Below are positions 55,914 to 64,000 of a stretch of 64,000 nucleotides of DNA, in pieces. The number at the start of each line of letters is the position of its first letter. The stretch's first letter is position 1. The translations under genes were made by a program, and so were the position numbers. This stretch comes from Candidatus Andeanibacterium colombiense (GTDB lineage: Bacteria > Pseudomonadota > Alphaproteobacteria > Sphingomonadales > Sphingomonadaceae): NCBI GenBank assembly GCA_029202985.1, contig CP119316.1, positions 124,001 to 188,000 of the forward strand, in the 5' to 3' direction. The notes beneath the pieces are model-generated. The model worked only from the letters and a program-made list of their open reading frames with translations. It was not told the DNA's origin and ran no database searches.

Positions 55914-57155
55914 TTGATCCTCTCCCCCTTCGAATGGACTATCGCCAAGCGCTACATGATGCCCGGGCGGGGCGAGGCTTTCATCGCGATCGTCGCGGCG
56001 ATCAGCCTGTTCGGGGTGATCCTCGGCGTGTGGGCGCTGGTCGTGGTGATGAGCGTAATGAACGGCTTCCGCGGCGAATTGCTCGACAAGATCGTCGGGC
56101 TCAACGGCCATGCGGTGATAAACGCCTATGGCGGGCGGCTCGAGAACTGGCAGGGCGTGCTTCAGGAGGTGCGCAAGACCCCCGGCGTGGTCCGCGCTTC
56201 CCCGCTGATCGAACAGCCGTTGCTGGTCACCTTCAACGGGCGGGTCGAAGGTGTCCTCGTGCGGGGCAACACCCCCGAGGATATCGACCGGATCGAGCCG
56301 CAAAAGGTGTCGGGCAACCTCGCCAGTCTCAAGCCCGGCGCGAACGAAGTCGCGATCGGGGCGCGGCTGGCTGAAAATCTCGGCGCGCGGGTCGGCGATA
56401 CGATCACGATCATCAATCCGGCCGGGCGATCGACCCCGTTCGGCACGGTGCCCCGCCAGATCGGCTATCAGGTCGGCGCGATCTTCGAGATCGGGGTCTA
56501 CGATTACGACGAGAAATTCGTCGTGATGCCGATGCAGGATGCGCAGACGCTGCTGCTGATCGGCGATTCCGTGCAGATGATCGAGGTGAAGACCGACAAT
56601 CCCGACACCGTGACCGAAACGCTGGCCCCGCTCCAGCGCCAGCTTGCCGGCCAGGCGGTGATCTCCGACTGGAAGACGATCAACGCCAGCCTGTTCGAAG
56701 CGCTGCAGGTGGAGCGGGTCGCGATGTTCGTGGTCCTGTCGATCATCGTGCTGGTCGCGGTGTTCAACATCCTCTCTTCGCTGATCATGCTCGTGCGCGC
56801 GAAGACCCGCGACATCGCGATCATGCGGACGATGGGGGCGACGCGGCGCAGCCTGCTGAAGATCTTCATGACCATCGGTCTGACGATCGGCGCGCTCGGC
56901 ACGCTGGCCGGGCTGCTGATCGCGATGGTCACGCTCTACTTCCGGCAAGGCTTCGTGCGCCTGCTCGAATTCATCACCGGCCAGAATCTGTGGGATCCGC
57001 AGATCCGCTTCCTGACCGAACTGCCGAGCCGGACCGACCCCGGAGAGGTCATAGCGATTTCCGGGCTGGCGCTGGTGCTCAGCTTCCTGTTCACGCTCTA
57101 TCCGGCCTACAAGGCGGCGAATACAGATCCGGTACAGGTGCTGCGTTATGAATGA
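55914..57155 (+). CDS. lolE: lipoprotein-releasing ABC transporter permease (LolC/LolE family)
   Basis: A 413-residue inner-membrane subunit. The opening ILSPFEWTIAKRYMMPGR, the first helix, a large periplasmic domain (about residues 50-260) and three C-terminal helices (LSIIVLVAVFNILSSLIM onward) with MRTMGATRRSLLKIFM are the LolC/E pattern. With the LolD ATPase it releases lipoproteins to LolA for outer-membrane transport. A single permease, working as a homodimer, is usual in alphaproteobacteria (LolF type). The start is TTG 55914 after CGCAGG. It overlaps lolD by 8 nt. Confidence 0.94.
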   Translation: MILSPFEWTIAKRYMMPGRGEAFIAIVAAISLFGVILGVWALVVVMSVMNGFRGELLDKIVGLNGHAVINAYGGRLENWQGVLQEVRKTPGVVRASPLIEQPLLVTFNGRVEGVLVRGNTPEDIDRIEPQKVSGNLASLKPGANEVAIGARLAENLGARVGDTITIINPAGRSTPFGTVPRQIGYQVGAIFEIGVYDYDEKFVVMPMQDAQTLLLIGDSVQMIEVKTDNPDTVTETLAPLQRQLAGQAVISDWKTINASLFEALQVERVAMFVVLSIIVLVAVFNILSSLIMLVRAKTRDIAIMRTMGATRRSLLKIFMTIGLTIGALGTLAGLLIAMVTLYFRQGFVRLLEFITGQNLWDPQIRFLTELPSRTDPGEVIAISGLALVLSFLFTLYPAYKAANTDPVQVLRYE

Positions 57156-57834
57156 TCCGCATCTTATGCCGGTGGTCCAGCTCAAAAACCTGACCCGTTC
57201 GTTCAAGCAGGGCGGGGTGCAGATCGACGTACTGCGCGGGGTGAATCTCGCGATCCAGCCGGGCGAGATCGTTGCACTGCTCGGCCCCTCGGGTTCGGGC
57301 AAGTCGACGATGCTGCAGGCGGTCGGGCTGCTCGAAGGCGGCTTCGGCGGAACGATCGAGATCGCCGGGGTCGATGCAAGCTCGCTCGGCAGCGACGGAC
57401 GCACCACGCTGCGCCGCGACAGCCTCGGCTTCGTCTATCAGTTCCACCATCTGCTGCCGGACTTCAACGCGGAGGAGAATGTGATCCTGCCGCAGCTGGT
57501 TTCCGGCAAAAGCCGTGCTGAGGCTTCGGCGCGTGCGCGCGAATTGCTCGGTGCGCTCGGCTTGGCCCAGCGCCTCGAACATCGGCCGAGCCAGCTTTCG
57601 GGCGGCGAGCAGCAGCGCGTCGCGGTCGCGCGGGCGCTGGCGAACCGGCCGCAGTTGGTGCTGGCGGACGAGCCGACCGGCAATCTCGATGAGGCCACCG
57701 CAGACAAGGTGCTGGCGGAGTTCGTACGGCTGGTACGGGGCGAGGGCAGCTCGGCGCTGGTCGCCACCCATAACGAGCGGCTGGCGCTGGCGATGGACCG
57801 GGTGGTCCGGCTGCACGAGGGCGTGCTGGGATAG
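57148..57834 (+). CDS. lolD: lipoprotein-releasing ABC transporter ATPase LolD
   Basis: A 228-residue ATPase. The Walker A is LLGPSGSGKSTMLQAVG, the Q loop FVYQFHHLLPDFNAEENV, the signature LSGGEQQRVAVARALA and the Walker B LVLADEPTGNLDE, followed by the H loop ATHNERLALAMD. FHHLLPDFNAEENV is the LolD-type Q-loop region. It powers the permease encoded just upstream, with an 8-nt overlap. A terminator lies after it, shared with the convergent Yip1-family gene. Confidence 0.97.
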   Translation: MNDPHLMPVVQLKNLTRSFKQGGVQIDVLRGVNLAIQPGEIVALLGPSGSGKSTMLQAVGLLEGGFGGTIEIAGVDASSLGSDGRTTLRRDSLGFVYQFHHLLPDFNAEENVILPQLVSGKSRAEASARARELLGALGLAQRLEHRPSQLSGGEQQRVAVARALANRPQLVLADEPTGNLDEATADKVLAEFVRLVRGEGSSALVATHNERLALAMDRVVRLHEGVLG

Positions 57835-57841
57835 GCGGGCT

Positions 57842-57874
57842 GGGCGGGGATCGCTCCCCGCCCGCCGCGCTTTT
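57842..57874. terminator. intrinsic terminator after lolD
   Basis: GGGCGGGGA (57842-57850) pairs with TCCCCGCCC (57855-57863) around a TCGC tetraloop, with TTTT seven bases further on. It sits between lolD and the convergent Yip1-family gene. The distance to the T-run is long, so efficiency is uncertain. Confidence 0.6.
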
Positions 57875-58508
57875 ACTGGTAGGTGATGGTCAGGGCCGGG
57901 GACGCCGGAACCACCATGCTCAGCACGATCGACGTCGTGATCGCACCGATGATCAGGTAAAGCACGATCGCGCTGACCACATAAATCACGACGTAGCCGA
58001 TCGCCTTGTCCTGCGGCACGCTCATCACCGGCGTGGTGCCGAGATAGAACAGGTACAGGCCGTAGCAGAGAGCGATCAGCGCGAGGAAGCCGAGCCCCGG
58101 AACGATGCCGGTCACCAGCCCGAGGACACCGGCGATCCAGGCCGGGGTATAGGAATAGGCCACCAGTTTGAACGCGCTGGGAAAATCGTTCTTGCCGCCG
58201 AAATTCGAGCTGAGGAAATTGGCGATGAAGGACAGCAGATAGAGCGACACGATCGACAGCACGAAACTGACGACTGCCGTGGCGATAGAGAAGGTCAGCC
58301 CGAGGCTGTAGGTCGCGAGGAAGCTGCCGAGGATCGAGCAGATCGGGCCGATCGCGATCAGCGGCAATGCGTATTGAAGCAGGACTTCCTTCGGGCTCTT
58401 GGCCTCGGCCGCGATCCTGGGCCACTCCGTCGTCGGCGTCATGATGATCGCCTTGGCCCGGTTGACGAGCGAACTGGTATTCTCGGTCGAAAGTGGATTG
58501 TCGGACAT
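57873..58508 (-). CDS. Yip1-family membrane protein
   Basis: A 211-residue polytopic inner-membrane protein resembling the bacterial Yip1 domain family. After a short hydrophilic N-terminus (SLVNRAKAIIMTPTTEWPRI, typical of the family) there are about five hydrophobic helices, for example YALPLIAIGPICSILG, SFVLSIVSLYLLSFIANF and GLGFLALIALCYGLYLFYLG. The function of bacterial members is unknown. ATG 58508 is chosen as it fits the family start; an upstream start would add 20 charged residues. It diverges from dnaE, 142 bp away. Confidence 0.85.
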   Translation of the reverse strand: MSDNPLSTENTSSLVNRAKAIIMTPTTEWPRIAAEAKSPKEVLLQYALPLIAIGPICSILGSFLATYSLGLTFSIATAVVSFVLSIVSLYLLSFIANFLSSNFGGKNDFPSAFKLVAYSYTPAWIAGVLGLVTGIVPGLGFLALIALCYGLYLFYLGTTPVMSVPQDKAIGYVVIYVVSAIVLYLIIGAITTSIVLSMVVPASPALTITYQ

Positions 58509-58650
58509 TACGCGTCTCCCCGTATGCGCGGAAGGCGGGAGTGGACCCTTTTTTTCAGGGCTTTGCAACCCTTGTCGCTTTTCAACAAGTCATCCTCATC
58601 TCCCTGACAGGCGGCCTTGATCGAGTGGCAGGGACGGCTACCTTCCGGAC

Positions 58651-61600
58651 ATGGCTTATGCCCCCTTCGTACCCCTGAGAGTCCTGTCGTCCTTCTCCAT
58701 GCTGGAGGGTGCGATCGATCCGAAGGCTATCGCGCGCCTGGCGAAGGAGCGCGGCTTTCCCGCAATCGCGATCTGCGACCGCAACGGGCTTTACGGCACC
58801 GTGGCCTTCGCCGGAGCCTGCCGCGAGTACGGGGTGCAGCCGATCGTCGGGACCCTGCTCGGGGTTATCCGTGAAGACGGGCGTCAGGTCGATTATCTGC
58901 CGCTCTACGCGCAGGACGAGGATGGGTGGAACAATCTCTGCCACCTTGTCAGCCGCGCGCATCTTGACCGGCCGCTCGAACTCGATCCTCATGTCAGTCT
59001 GGCCGACCTCGAGGGCCGGACCGCCGGGCTGATCGCGCTGACCGGCGCGAGCGAAGGGGCGATGACGCGGCTCTTCGCCGAGGAGCAGGCGGACGCGGCG
59101 CTTGCCTATGGCGAGCGGCTCGAAGCACTGTTCCCGGGCCGGCTCTACATCGAACTTGCCCGCCGCGGCGACCCGGCCGAGGATGCCGCCGAACCGGCGC
59201 TGATCGATTACGCCTATGCCCGCGACCTGCCGCTGGTCGCGACCAACCCCGCCAATTACGCCGACCCGGGCTTCCACGCGGCGCATGACGCGATGCTGTG
59301 CATCGCCAATTCGACCCATATCGACGCGGCCGAGCGCCCGCGCTCCTCGCCCGAAGCCTTCGTCAAATCGGCCGAACTGATGATCGACGAGTTTGACGAT
59401 CTCCCCGAAGCCACCGCCAACACGCTGACCATCGCGCGGCGCTGCGCCTTCGCACCGCCCAAGCGCAAGCCGATCCTGCCGAGCCTCGCGGGCGATCAGG
59501 AAGGCGAGGCGCGGATGATGGCCGAGGATGCGCGCGCCGGCCTCGCCGCGCGGCTCGCGCTTTATGGCGAGCTGACCGAGGACGACCGCAGGCGCTACGG
59601 CGAGCGGATCGAATTCGAGATCGACGTGATCAACCGGATGGGCTTCGGCGGCTACTTCCTGATCGTCGCCGACTTCATCAAATGGGCGAAGGAAAACGGC
59701 ATCCCGGTCGGCCCCGGGCGCGGTTCGGGCGCGGGCTCGGTGGTCGCCTGGGCGCTGACCATCACCGATCTCGATCCGCTGCGGCTTGGCCTGCTGTTCG
59801 AACGCTTCCTCAACCCGGAACGCGTTTCGATGCCGGATTTCGATATCGACTTCTGCGAAACCCGCCGCGGCGAGGTGATCCGTTACGTCCAGCGGAAATA
59901 CGGCAACGACCACGTCGCGCAGATCATCACCTTCGGCAAGCTCAAGGCGCGCGCGGTGCTGCGCGATACCGGCCGCATCCTGCAGATGAGCTACGGCCAG
60001 GTCGACCGGCTGTGCAAGATGGTGCCCAACCATCCGACCGATCCATGGACCCTGCCGCGCGCGCTCAACGGCGTGTCCGAATTCAAGCGCGAATACGACA
60101 CCCAGCCCGAAGTGAAGCGGCTGGTCGACCTCGCGATGCAGCTCGAAGGCTTCCCGCGCAACAGCTCGACCCACGCCGCCGGGGTGGTGATCGGTGACCG
60201 GCCGCTGGCCCAGCTCGTCCCGCTCTACCGCGATCCGCGCTCGGATATGCCGGTCACTCAGTTCGACATGAAATATGTCGAGGAATCGGGGCTGGTGAAG
60301 TTCGACTTCCTCGGGCTGAAGACCTTGTCTGTGCTGCGCAAGGCGGTCGACCTGCTGAACAAGCGCGGGATCGCGGTCGATCTCGATACGCTGCCGTGGG
60401 ACGATGCCGAGGTGTACCGCCTGCTCCAGCGCGGCGACACGGTCGGCGTGTTCCAGCTCGAATCCGAAGGCATGCGGCGGACGCTGGCGGCGGTGAAGCC
60501 GACCAATTTCGGCGACATCATCGCGCTGGTATCGCTCTACCGGCCGGGGCCGATGGACAACATCCCGCTGTTCGGCAAGCGCAAGAACGGCGAAGTCGCG
60601 ATCGAGTATCCGCACGCCAAACTCGAAGGCATATTGTCCGAAACCTACGGCATCTTCGTCTATCAGGAACAGGTGATGCAGGCGGCGCAGGTGCTCGCCG
60701 GCTATTCGCTCGGCGACGCCGATCTGCTTCGCCGCGCGATGGGCAAGAAGGTCCAGGCGGAGATGGATGCGCAGCGCCAGCGCTTCGTCGACGGGTGCAA
60801 GGAAAATTCCGGCATCGATGCGAAGAAGGCCAACGAATTGTTCGACTTGATCGACAAGTTCGCCGGCTATGGCTTCAACAAGAGCCACGCCGCCGCATAT
60901 GCACTGCTCGCCTACCAGACCGCCTGGCTCAAGACCCATTATCCGCATGAATTCTACGCCGGCTCGATGTGCTTCGACATGCACCAGTCGGAAAAGCTCT
61001 CGGTCTATGTCGACGACATGCGCCGCAACAGGGTGGAACTGGCAGGGCCGGATGTGAACTTCTCCGAGGCCGAATTCACCGTCGAGCAGACCGACGAGGG
61101 CTATGCGGTGCGCTACGCGCTTGCCGGAATCCGCAATGTCGGCGAGAAGGCGATGGAAGCGCTGGTGGCCGAGCGTGAGGCCAATGGCTGCTTCCTGAGC
61201 CTCGAGGACCTGTTCCGCCGCACGCCGCCCGGTGCGATGAACCGCCGCCAGCTCGAGGGCTTGGCGGGGGCCGGGGCGTTCGACAGCCTCGAACCCAACC
61301 GCGCGCTGGTCTTCGCGAACGCCGAGATGCTGATGGCGGTGACCGATCATGCGGTGCGCGAGCGCGAGAGCGGGCAGGGCGGGCTGTTCGGCGGTGAGGA
61401 TCACAGCGTCCACGAGACCCGGCTGGCCGAAACCCCCGCCTGGACGAAGGCCGAGACGATGGCGCGGGAACGCGAGAACTTCGGCTTCTATTTCGCCGCC
61501 CATCCGGTCGAGCAATATCGCGCGGTCGCCACGGCCAATGGCGCGCGCTCGTTCGCCGGGCTGATGGAGACCGGCGTTCCGGGCGGCGGGCGCAGCCAGG

Positions 61601-62121
61601 CGATGATGGCCGCGATGGTCGAAAGTGTGAACCGTGGGAAAACCCGGCGCGGCGGCGATTTCATCCGCGCGGACTTCTCCGACAATTCGGGCCAGTTCAG
61701 CGCCGCCTGCTTCGAGGAAGCGCTGGTCGAGCCGTTCCAGCGCTGGGCGGCCGAGGGCACCTGCGTGCTGCTGACGGTCGAGCTCGACAGCCCCAGCCCC
61801 GACGAGCCGCCGCGGGTCACCATCCGCGGCGCTCGGCCGCTGGCCGAAGTCACCAGCTCGACCAACATGCTGCTGACGCTCGACGTGGAGCATGAGGAAG
61901 CCTTGCGCGAACTGGCGCGGACGCTCCAGCCCGGGCCGGAAGGCTGCGGCGAGGTGCTCGCGCGGCTGCAGCTTGGCGAGCAGGGCACGCCGACGATGCG
62001 GCTCGGCCGCGATTTCCAGCTCGACGGCGATCTGGTCGAGCGCCTGGCAAGCATCGAAGGGCTTGCCAATGTGTCGCTGGTGCCGCGGCGGGGCAGGGGG
62101 CACCTCAAGCTCGTCGCGTAA
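58651..62121 (+). CDS. dnaE: DNA polymerase III subunit alpha
   Basis: The replicative polymerase, 1156 residues, of DnaE1 type. The N-terminal PHP domain is degenerate (PLRVLSSFSMLEG and AICDRNGLYG replace the metal-binding His and Asp positions), so proofreading must come from a separate DnaQ. The palm has PGRGSGAGSVVAWAL with the catalytic PDFDIDFCETRRG near residue 400. FVYQEQVMQAAQVLAGYS and NKSHAAAYALLAYQTAWLK belong to the fingers. The C-terminal OB-fold and tau-binding region follow. It is intact and alone, between Yip1 and a YbjN-like gene. Confidence 0.98.
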   Translation: MAYAPFVPLRVLSSFSMLEGAIDPKAIARLAKERGFPAIAICDRNGLYGTVAFAGACREYGVQPIVGTLLGVIREDGRQVDYLPLYAQDEDGWNNLCHLVSRAHLDRPLELDPHVSLADLEGRTAGLIALTGASEGAMTRLFAEEQADAALAYGERLEALFPGRLYIELARRGDPAEDAAEPALIDYAYARDLPLVATNPANYADPGFHAAHDAMLCIANSTHIDAAERPRSSPEAFVKSAELMIDEFDDLPEATANTLTIARRCAFAPPKRKPILPSLAGDQEGEARMMAEDARAGLAARLALYGELTEDDRRRYGERIEFEIDVINRMGFGGYFLIVADFIKWAKENGIPVGPGRGSGAGSVVAWALTITDLDPLRLGLLFERFLNPERVSMPDFDIDFCETRRGEVIRYVQRKYGNDHVAQIITFGKLKARAVLRDTGRILQMSYGQVDRLCKMVPNHPTDPWTLPRALNGVSEFKREYDTQPEVKRLVDLAMQLEGFPRNSSTHAAGVVIGDRPLAQLVPLYRDPRSDMPVTQFDMKYVEESGLVKFDFLGLKTLSVLRKAVDLLNKRGIAVDLDTLPWDDAEVYRLLQRGDTVGVFQLESEGMRRTLAAVKPTNFGDIIALVSLYRPGPMDNIPLFGKRKNGEVAIEYPHAKLEGILSETYGIFVYQEQVMQAAQVLAGYSLGDADLLRRAMGKKVQAEMDAQRQRFVDGCKENSGIDAKKANELFDLIDKFAGYGFNKSHAAAYALLAYQTAWLKTHYPHEFYAGSMCFDMHQSEKLSVYVDDMRRNRVELAGPDVNFSEAEFTVEQTDEGYAVRYALAGIRNVGEKAMEALVAEREANGCFLSLEDLFRRTPPGAMNRRQLEGLAGAGAFDSLEPNRALVFANAEMLMAVTDHAVRERESGQGGLFGGEDHSVHETRLAETPAWTKAETMARERENFGFYFAAHPVEQYRAVATANGARSFAGLMETGVPGGGRSQAMMAAMVESVNRGKTRRGGDFIRADFSDNSGQFSAACFEEALVEPFQRWAAEGTCVLLTVELDSPSPDEPPRVTIRGARPLAEVTSSTNMLLTLDVEHEEALRELARTLQPGPEGCGEVLARLQLGEQGTPTMRLGRDFQLDGDLVERLASIEGLANVSLVPRRGRGHLKLVA

Positions 62122-62154
62122 CTCGCAGTCTTCGATGGCTCCCCCGTTCCGCGC

Positions 62155-62703
62155 TTAGCCCGCCGGCTTGGCCGCTGCCGCCGCGGGCTTGCCGAACAGC
62201 GTCTCGCTCCACATCTGCGCCGCGCGGCGGAAGGTGTAGACCTCGATCGCCAGATTGGTGCGGGTGATCCCGAATTGCGACACGACATAGCGGGTCAGCC
62301 GGGTCTGGCCCTTCGGGTCGTAGACCACCGGAGTCGCGTCATGGGTCGCGTTGAAGCGGTTGGCGAGTTCGGCCATGTCGGCCACGGTCTTGCCCGCCGG
62401 CAGCGCGAACACCGCCTGCAGCTTCAGCGCGGTGCAGCCGGTGTGGGTCTTGTCGTCGCTGCAGCCGGCCGGGGTGGCGACCGCGTTGAGGCCGCCGGGA
62501 AAGGCGATGTTGTAGATGGTGGTGCCGTCGGGCCCCTTCTGGGTGGTCGGCTTCACCTCGAACGGCGCCAGCGCCTGGGTCAGAGCGTCGCCGTCGAAAT
62601 TCTCGACCAGCGTCTGGTCGATCGTGATCTTCACATCCTGCGCGGCCAGCGCGGAGGGGAGGGCGAGGGCGCAGAGCGCGGCGGCGGCGAAACGAAGCTT
62701 CAT
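62155..62703 (-). CDS. exported YbjN-like protein
   Basis: A 182-residue protein with a signal peptide (about 20 residues, ending SALAAQDV). The body, DALTQALAPFEVKPTTQKG followed by TIYNIAFPGGLNAVATPAGC and, later, FALPAGKTVADMAELANRFN, resembles the YbjN / type III secretion chaperone-like domain family, with two cysteines in a short loop. The C-terminus is Ala/Pro-rich. Function in this family is unclear; it is sometimes linked to sensory regulation. It converges on dnaE, ends 33 bp from it, and follows the radical SAM gene in the same direction. Confidence 0.7.
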   Translation of the reverse strand: MKLRFAAAALCALALPSALAAQDVKITIDQTLVENFDGDALTQALAPFEVKPTTQKGPDGTTIYNIAFPGGLNAVATPAGCSDDKTHTGCTALKLQAVFALPAGKTVADMAELANRFNATHDATPVVYDPKGQTRLTRYVVSQFGITRTNLAIEVYTFRRAAQMWSETLFGKPAAAAAKPAG

Positions 62704-62735
62704 AAAGTCATCCTGATCCCATCGGTGCGCAAGGG

Positions 62736-63836
62736 TTAGCGCCCGCCGCCGAACAAATCCATCTGTCCGTCGCCCCGATCGGGCGGTGGCGGGCGGAATT
62801 GACTGAGGTCGAGCGGGAAGCGCTCGCCCGGGATTCCGGCGCGCTGCTTCGCGAGGCGGAAGCGCGCGCGAAACAGCTCGGCCCACGGGCCTTCCGGCTG
62901 GAAGCGCTTGTGGAACTCGGGCACGTTGTCGCGCCCGCCGCGCATCGCCCGCACGATCCCCATCACCTTCTCCGCCCGGTCGGGGAAATGGATCTGCAGC
63001 CATTCCCTGAACAGCGGCGCGACCTCGTGCGGGAGGCGCATCAATATCCAGCCCGCGCCGCTCACCCCGGCCTTGCCGACCGCGTCGAGGATCGCCTCGA
63101 TCTGGTCGTCGGTGATCGCCGGGATGACCGGCGCGATCGAGGCATAGGCCGGCACCCCCGCCTCTGCGAGCCGGCGCAGCGCATCGACCCGCCGGGCGGG
63201 GGTCGGCGCGCGCGGCTCAAGCTTGCGCGACAGCTGCGGATCGAGGCTGGTGACCGAGATCGCGACGTGGGTCAGCCGGTGTCGTGCAAGCTCCGCCAGC
63301 AGGTCGAGATCGCGGGTCACCCGATCGGACTTGGTGGTGATCGTCACCGGATGGCGGGTTTCGAGGCAGATCTCGAGGATCCGGCGGGTGATGCGCCAGG
63401 TCCCCTCGATCGGCTGATAAGGATCGGTGTTCGTCCCCATCGCGATCGGGCGCGGCTGATAGTTCTTCTTCGCCAGCGTCTTGCGCAACAGCTCGGGCGC
63501 ATTCGGCTTGGCGAACAGTTTGGTTTCGAAATCGAGCCCGGGCGAGAGATCGAGATAGGCATGGGTCGGCCGCGCGAAGCAATAGATGCAGCCGTGCTCG
63601 CAGCCGCGATAGGCATTGATCGAGCGGTCGAAGCCGATGTCGGGCGATTTGTTGAAGCTGAGGATCGTGCGAGGATGCTCGACCGTGACCGTGGTGCGCA
63701 ATTTGGGGGGCGGCCCGTCGATCTCCTCCGCCTCGTCGCGCCAGTCCCCATCCACCTCGCGCGCGGGCAGGTTGAAGCGCCGCGACAGCGCCCCGGACTG
63801 CGCGCCGCGGCCGTGGGTGGGGGGCTTTGGGGCCAT
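62736..63836 (-). CDS. PA0069-family radical SAM protein
   Basis: A radical SAM enzyme of the PA0069/Rv2578c family, 366 residues from ATG 63836. The cluster motif is AYRGCEHGCIYCFARPTH (CxxxCxxC near residue 80), preceded by SPDIGFDRSINA and followed by LDFETKLFAKPNAPELL and MGTNTDPYQPIE, all typical of the family. SVTSLDPQLSRKLEPRAPTP lies further on. The reaction is not known. The start is uncertain because ATGs at 63890, 63854 and 63845 are also in frame; 63836 gives a compact family-like opening MAPKPPTHGRGAQS. No clear ribosome-binding site is seen. Confidence 0.88.
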   Translation of the reverse strand: MAPKPPTHGRGAQSGALSRRFNLPAREVDGDWRDEAEEIDGPPPKLRTTVTVEHPRTILSFNKSPDIGFDRSINAYRGCEHGCIYCFARPTHAYLDLSPGLDFETKLFAKPNAPELLRKTLAKKNYQPRPIAMGTNTDPYQPIEGTWRITRRILEICLETRHPVTITTKSDRVTRDLDLLAELARHRLTHVAISVTSLDPQLSRKLEPRAPTPARRVDALRRLAEAGVPAYASIAPVIPAITDDQIEAILDAVGKAGVSGAGWILMRLPHEVAPLFREWLQIHFPDRAEKVMGIVRAMRGGRDNVPEFHKRFQPEGPWAELFRARFRLAKQRAGIPGERFPLDLSQFRPPPPDRGDGQMDLFGGGR

Positions 63837-63900
63837 TGTTGGCATATAGAACATATGGGGAACATAGGCAATGGCGCGCGGGCCATTCATCGCACCCCTT

Positions 63901-63926
63901 CATGCTGAACCTGTTTCAGGATCCAT
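63901..63926. repeat. short imperfect palindromic repeat, copy 2
   Basis: CATGCTGAACCTG followed by TTTCAGGATCCAT matches the element at 46158-46180 and folds as a short hairpin. It lies in the intergenic end of the window, where no gene is evident after 63890. Confidence 0.55.
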
Positions 63927-64000
63927 CCCCCGATTTGCCCTGATCGTTGTGCGATGAGCCTGCCTGTCCCGCCTCGTCCTTGCCCGCTTCATACCTCCGC

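Noticed and set aside
58582..62103. Very long open frame antisense to dnaE (similar ones antisense to addA and to receptor A)
   Set aside because: Long antisense frames arise in GC-rich genes through codon bias. The products are rich in Arg, His and Gln without domains, and the sense genes are certain.
1..64000. CRISPR array, insertion sequence or toxin-antitoxin locus
   Set aside because: No regularly spaced direct repeats, transposase motifs or small paired toxin genes were found on either strand.

Overview
The window is GC-rich chromosomal DNA of an alphaproteobacterium, most likely a member of the Sphingomonadales. The evidence is a tyrosine-bearing DivL-type pseudo-kinase, a divL-tsaE-amgK-murU-addB-addA run, Flp pilins, several large TonB-dependent receptors, and the proteobacterial housekeeping genes aroKB, accA, secA, mfd, recG and dnaE. 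Genes are tightly packed and start/stop overlaps (ATGA, GTGA) are common. There is no rRNA, CRISPR array, prophage, plasmid gene or recognisable insertion sequence. I read it as core chromosome rather than an island.

Layout. 0-4.7 kb: an enoyl-CoA hydratase-family gene overlapping an exported esterase, bioB, a POT peptide transporter (minus strand) and a DUF488 protein. 4.7-5.1 kb: a gene-free stretch with a good sigma70-like promoter followed by closely spaced hairpins, a candidate non-coding RNA. 5.1-10.7 kb: aroK-aroB on the minus strand, diverging from a 46-residue membrane protein, a 618-residue exported protein of unknown function, xerD (apparently with an ATT start) and accA. 10.8-12 kb: two orphan Flp pilins, mutT and tRNA-Arg(ACG). 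12-16 kb: a TonB-dependent receptor followed by a phytase-like esterase. 16-19.6 kb: folE, a 1-Cys peroxiredoxin, a small exported protein, then ahcY behind a leader containing an intrinsic terminator.

19.7-31 kb holds divL-tsaE-amgK-murU-addB-addA joined by start/stop overlaps, then trxA. It combines cell-cycle signalling, t6A tRNA modification, peptidoglycan recycling, double-strand-break repair and a thioredoxin. 31-39.8 kb: argJ-GFA-inositol monophosphatase (minus strand), a small exported protein, secA, an SMP-30/MFS pair and an exported methyltransferase. 40-48.7 kb: tRNA-Asn, nadK, an EAL protein with a degenerate GGDEF domain, mfd, sdhE and recG. 48.9-55.8 kb: a solo 1011-residue TonB-dependent receptor, then a second receptor/phosphoesterase cassette paralogous in layout to the one at 12-16 kb. 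55.9-64 kb: lolE-lolD, a Yip1-family membrane protein, dnaE, a YbjN-like exported protein and a PA0069-family radical SAM protein.

The least expected items are the two parallel receptor-plus-exported-phosphoesterase cassettes, whose comparison supports a CTG start for one enzyme; the structured candidate RNA near 4.8 kb; the terminator only 33 nt before the ahcY start; the ATT start of xerD; and dispersed palindromic repeats of about 88 bp. All functions are inferred from motifs read by eye; no database search was possible.
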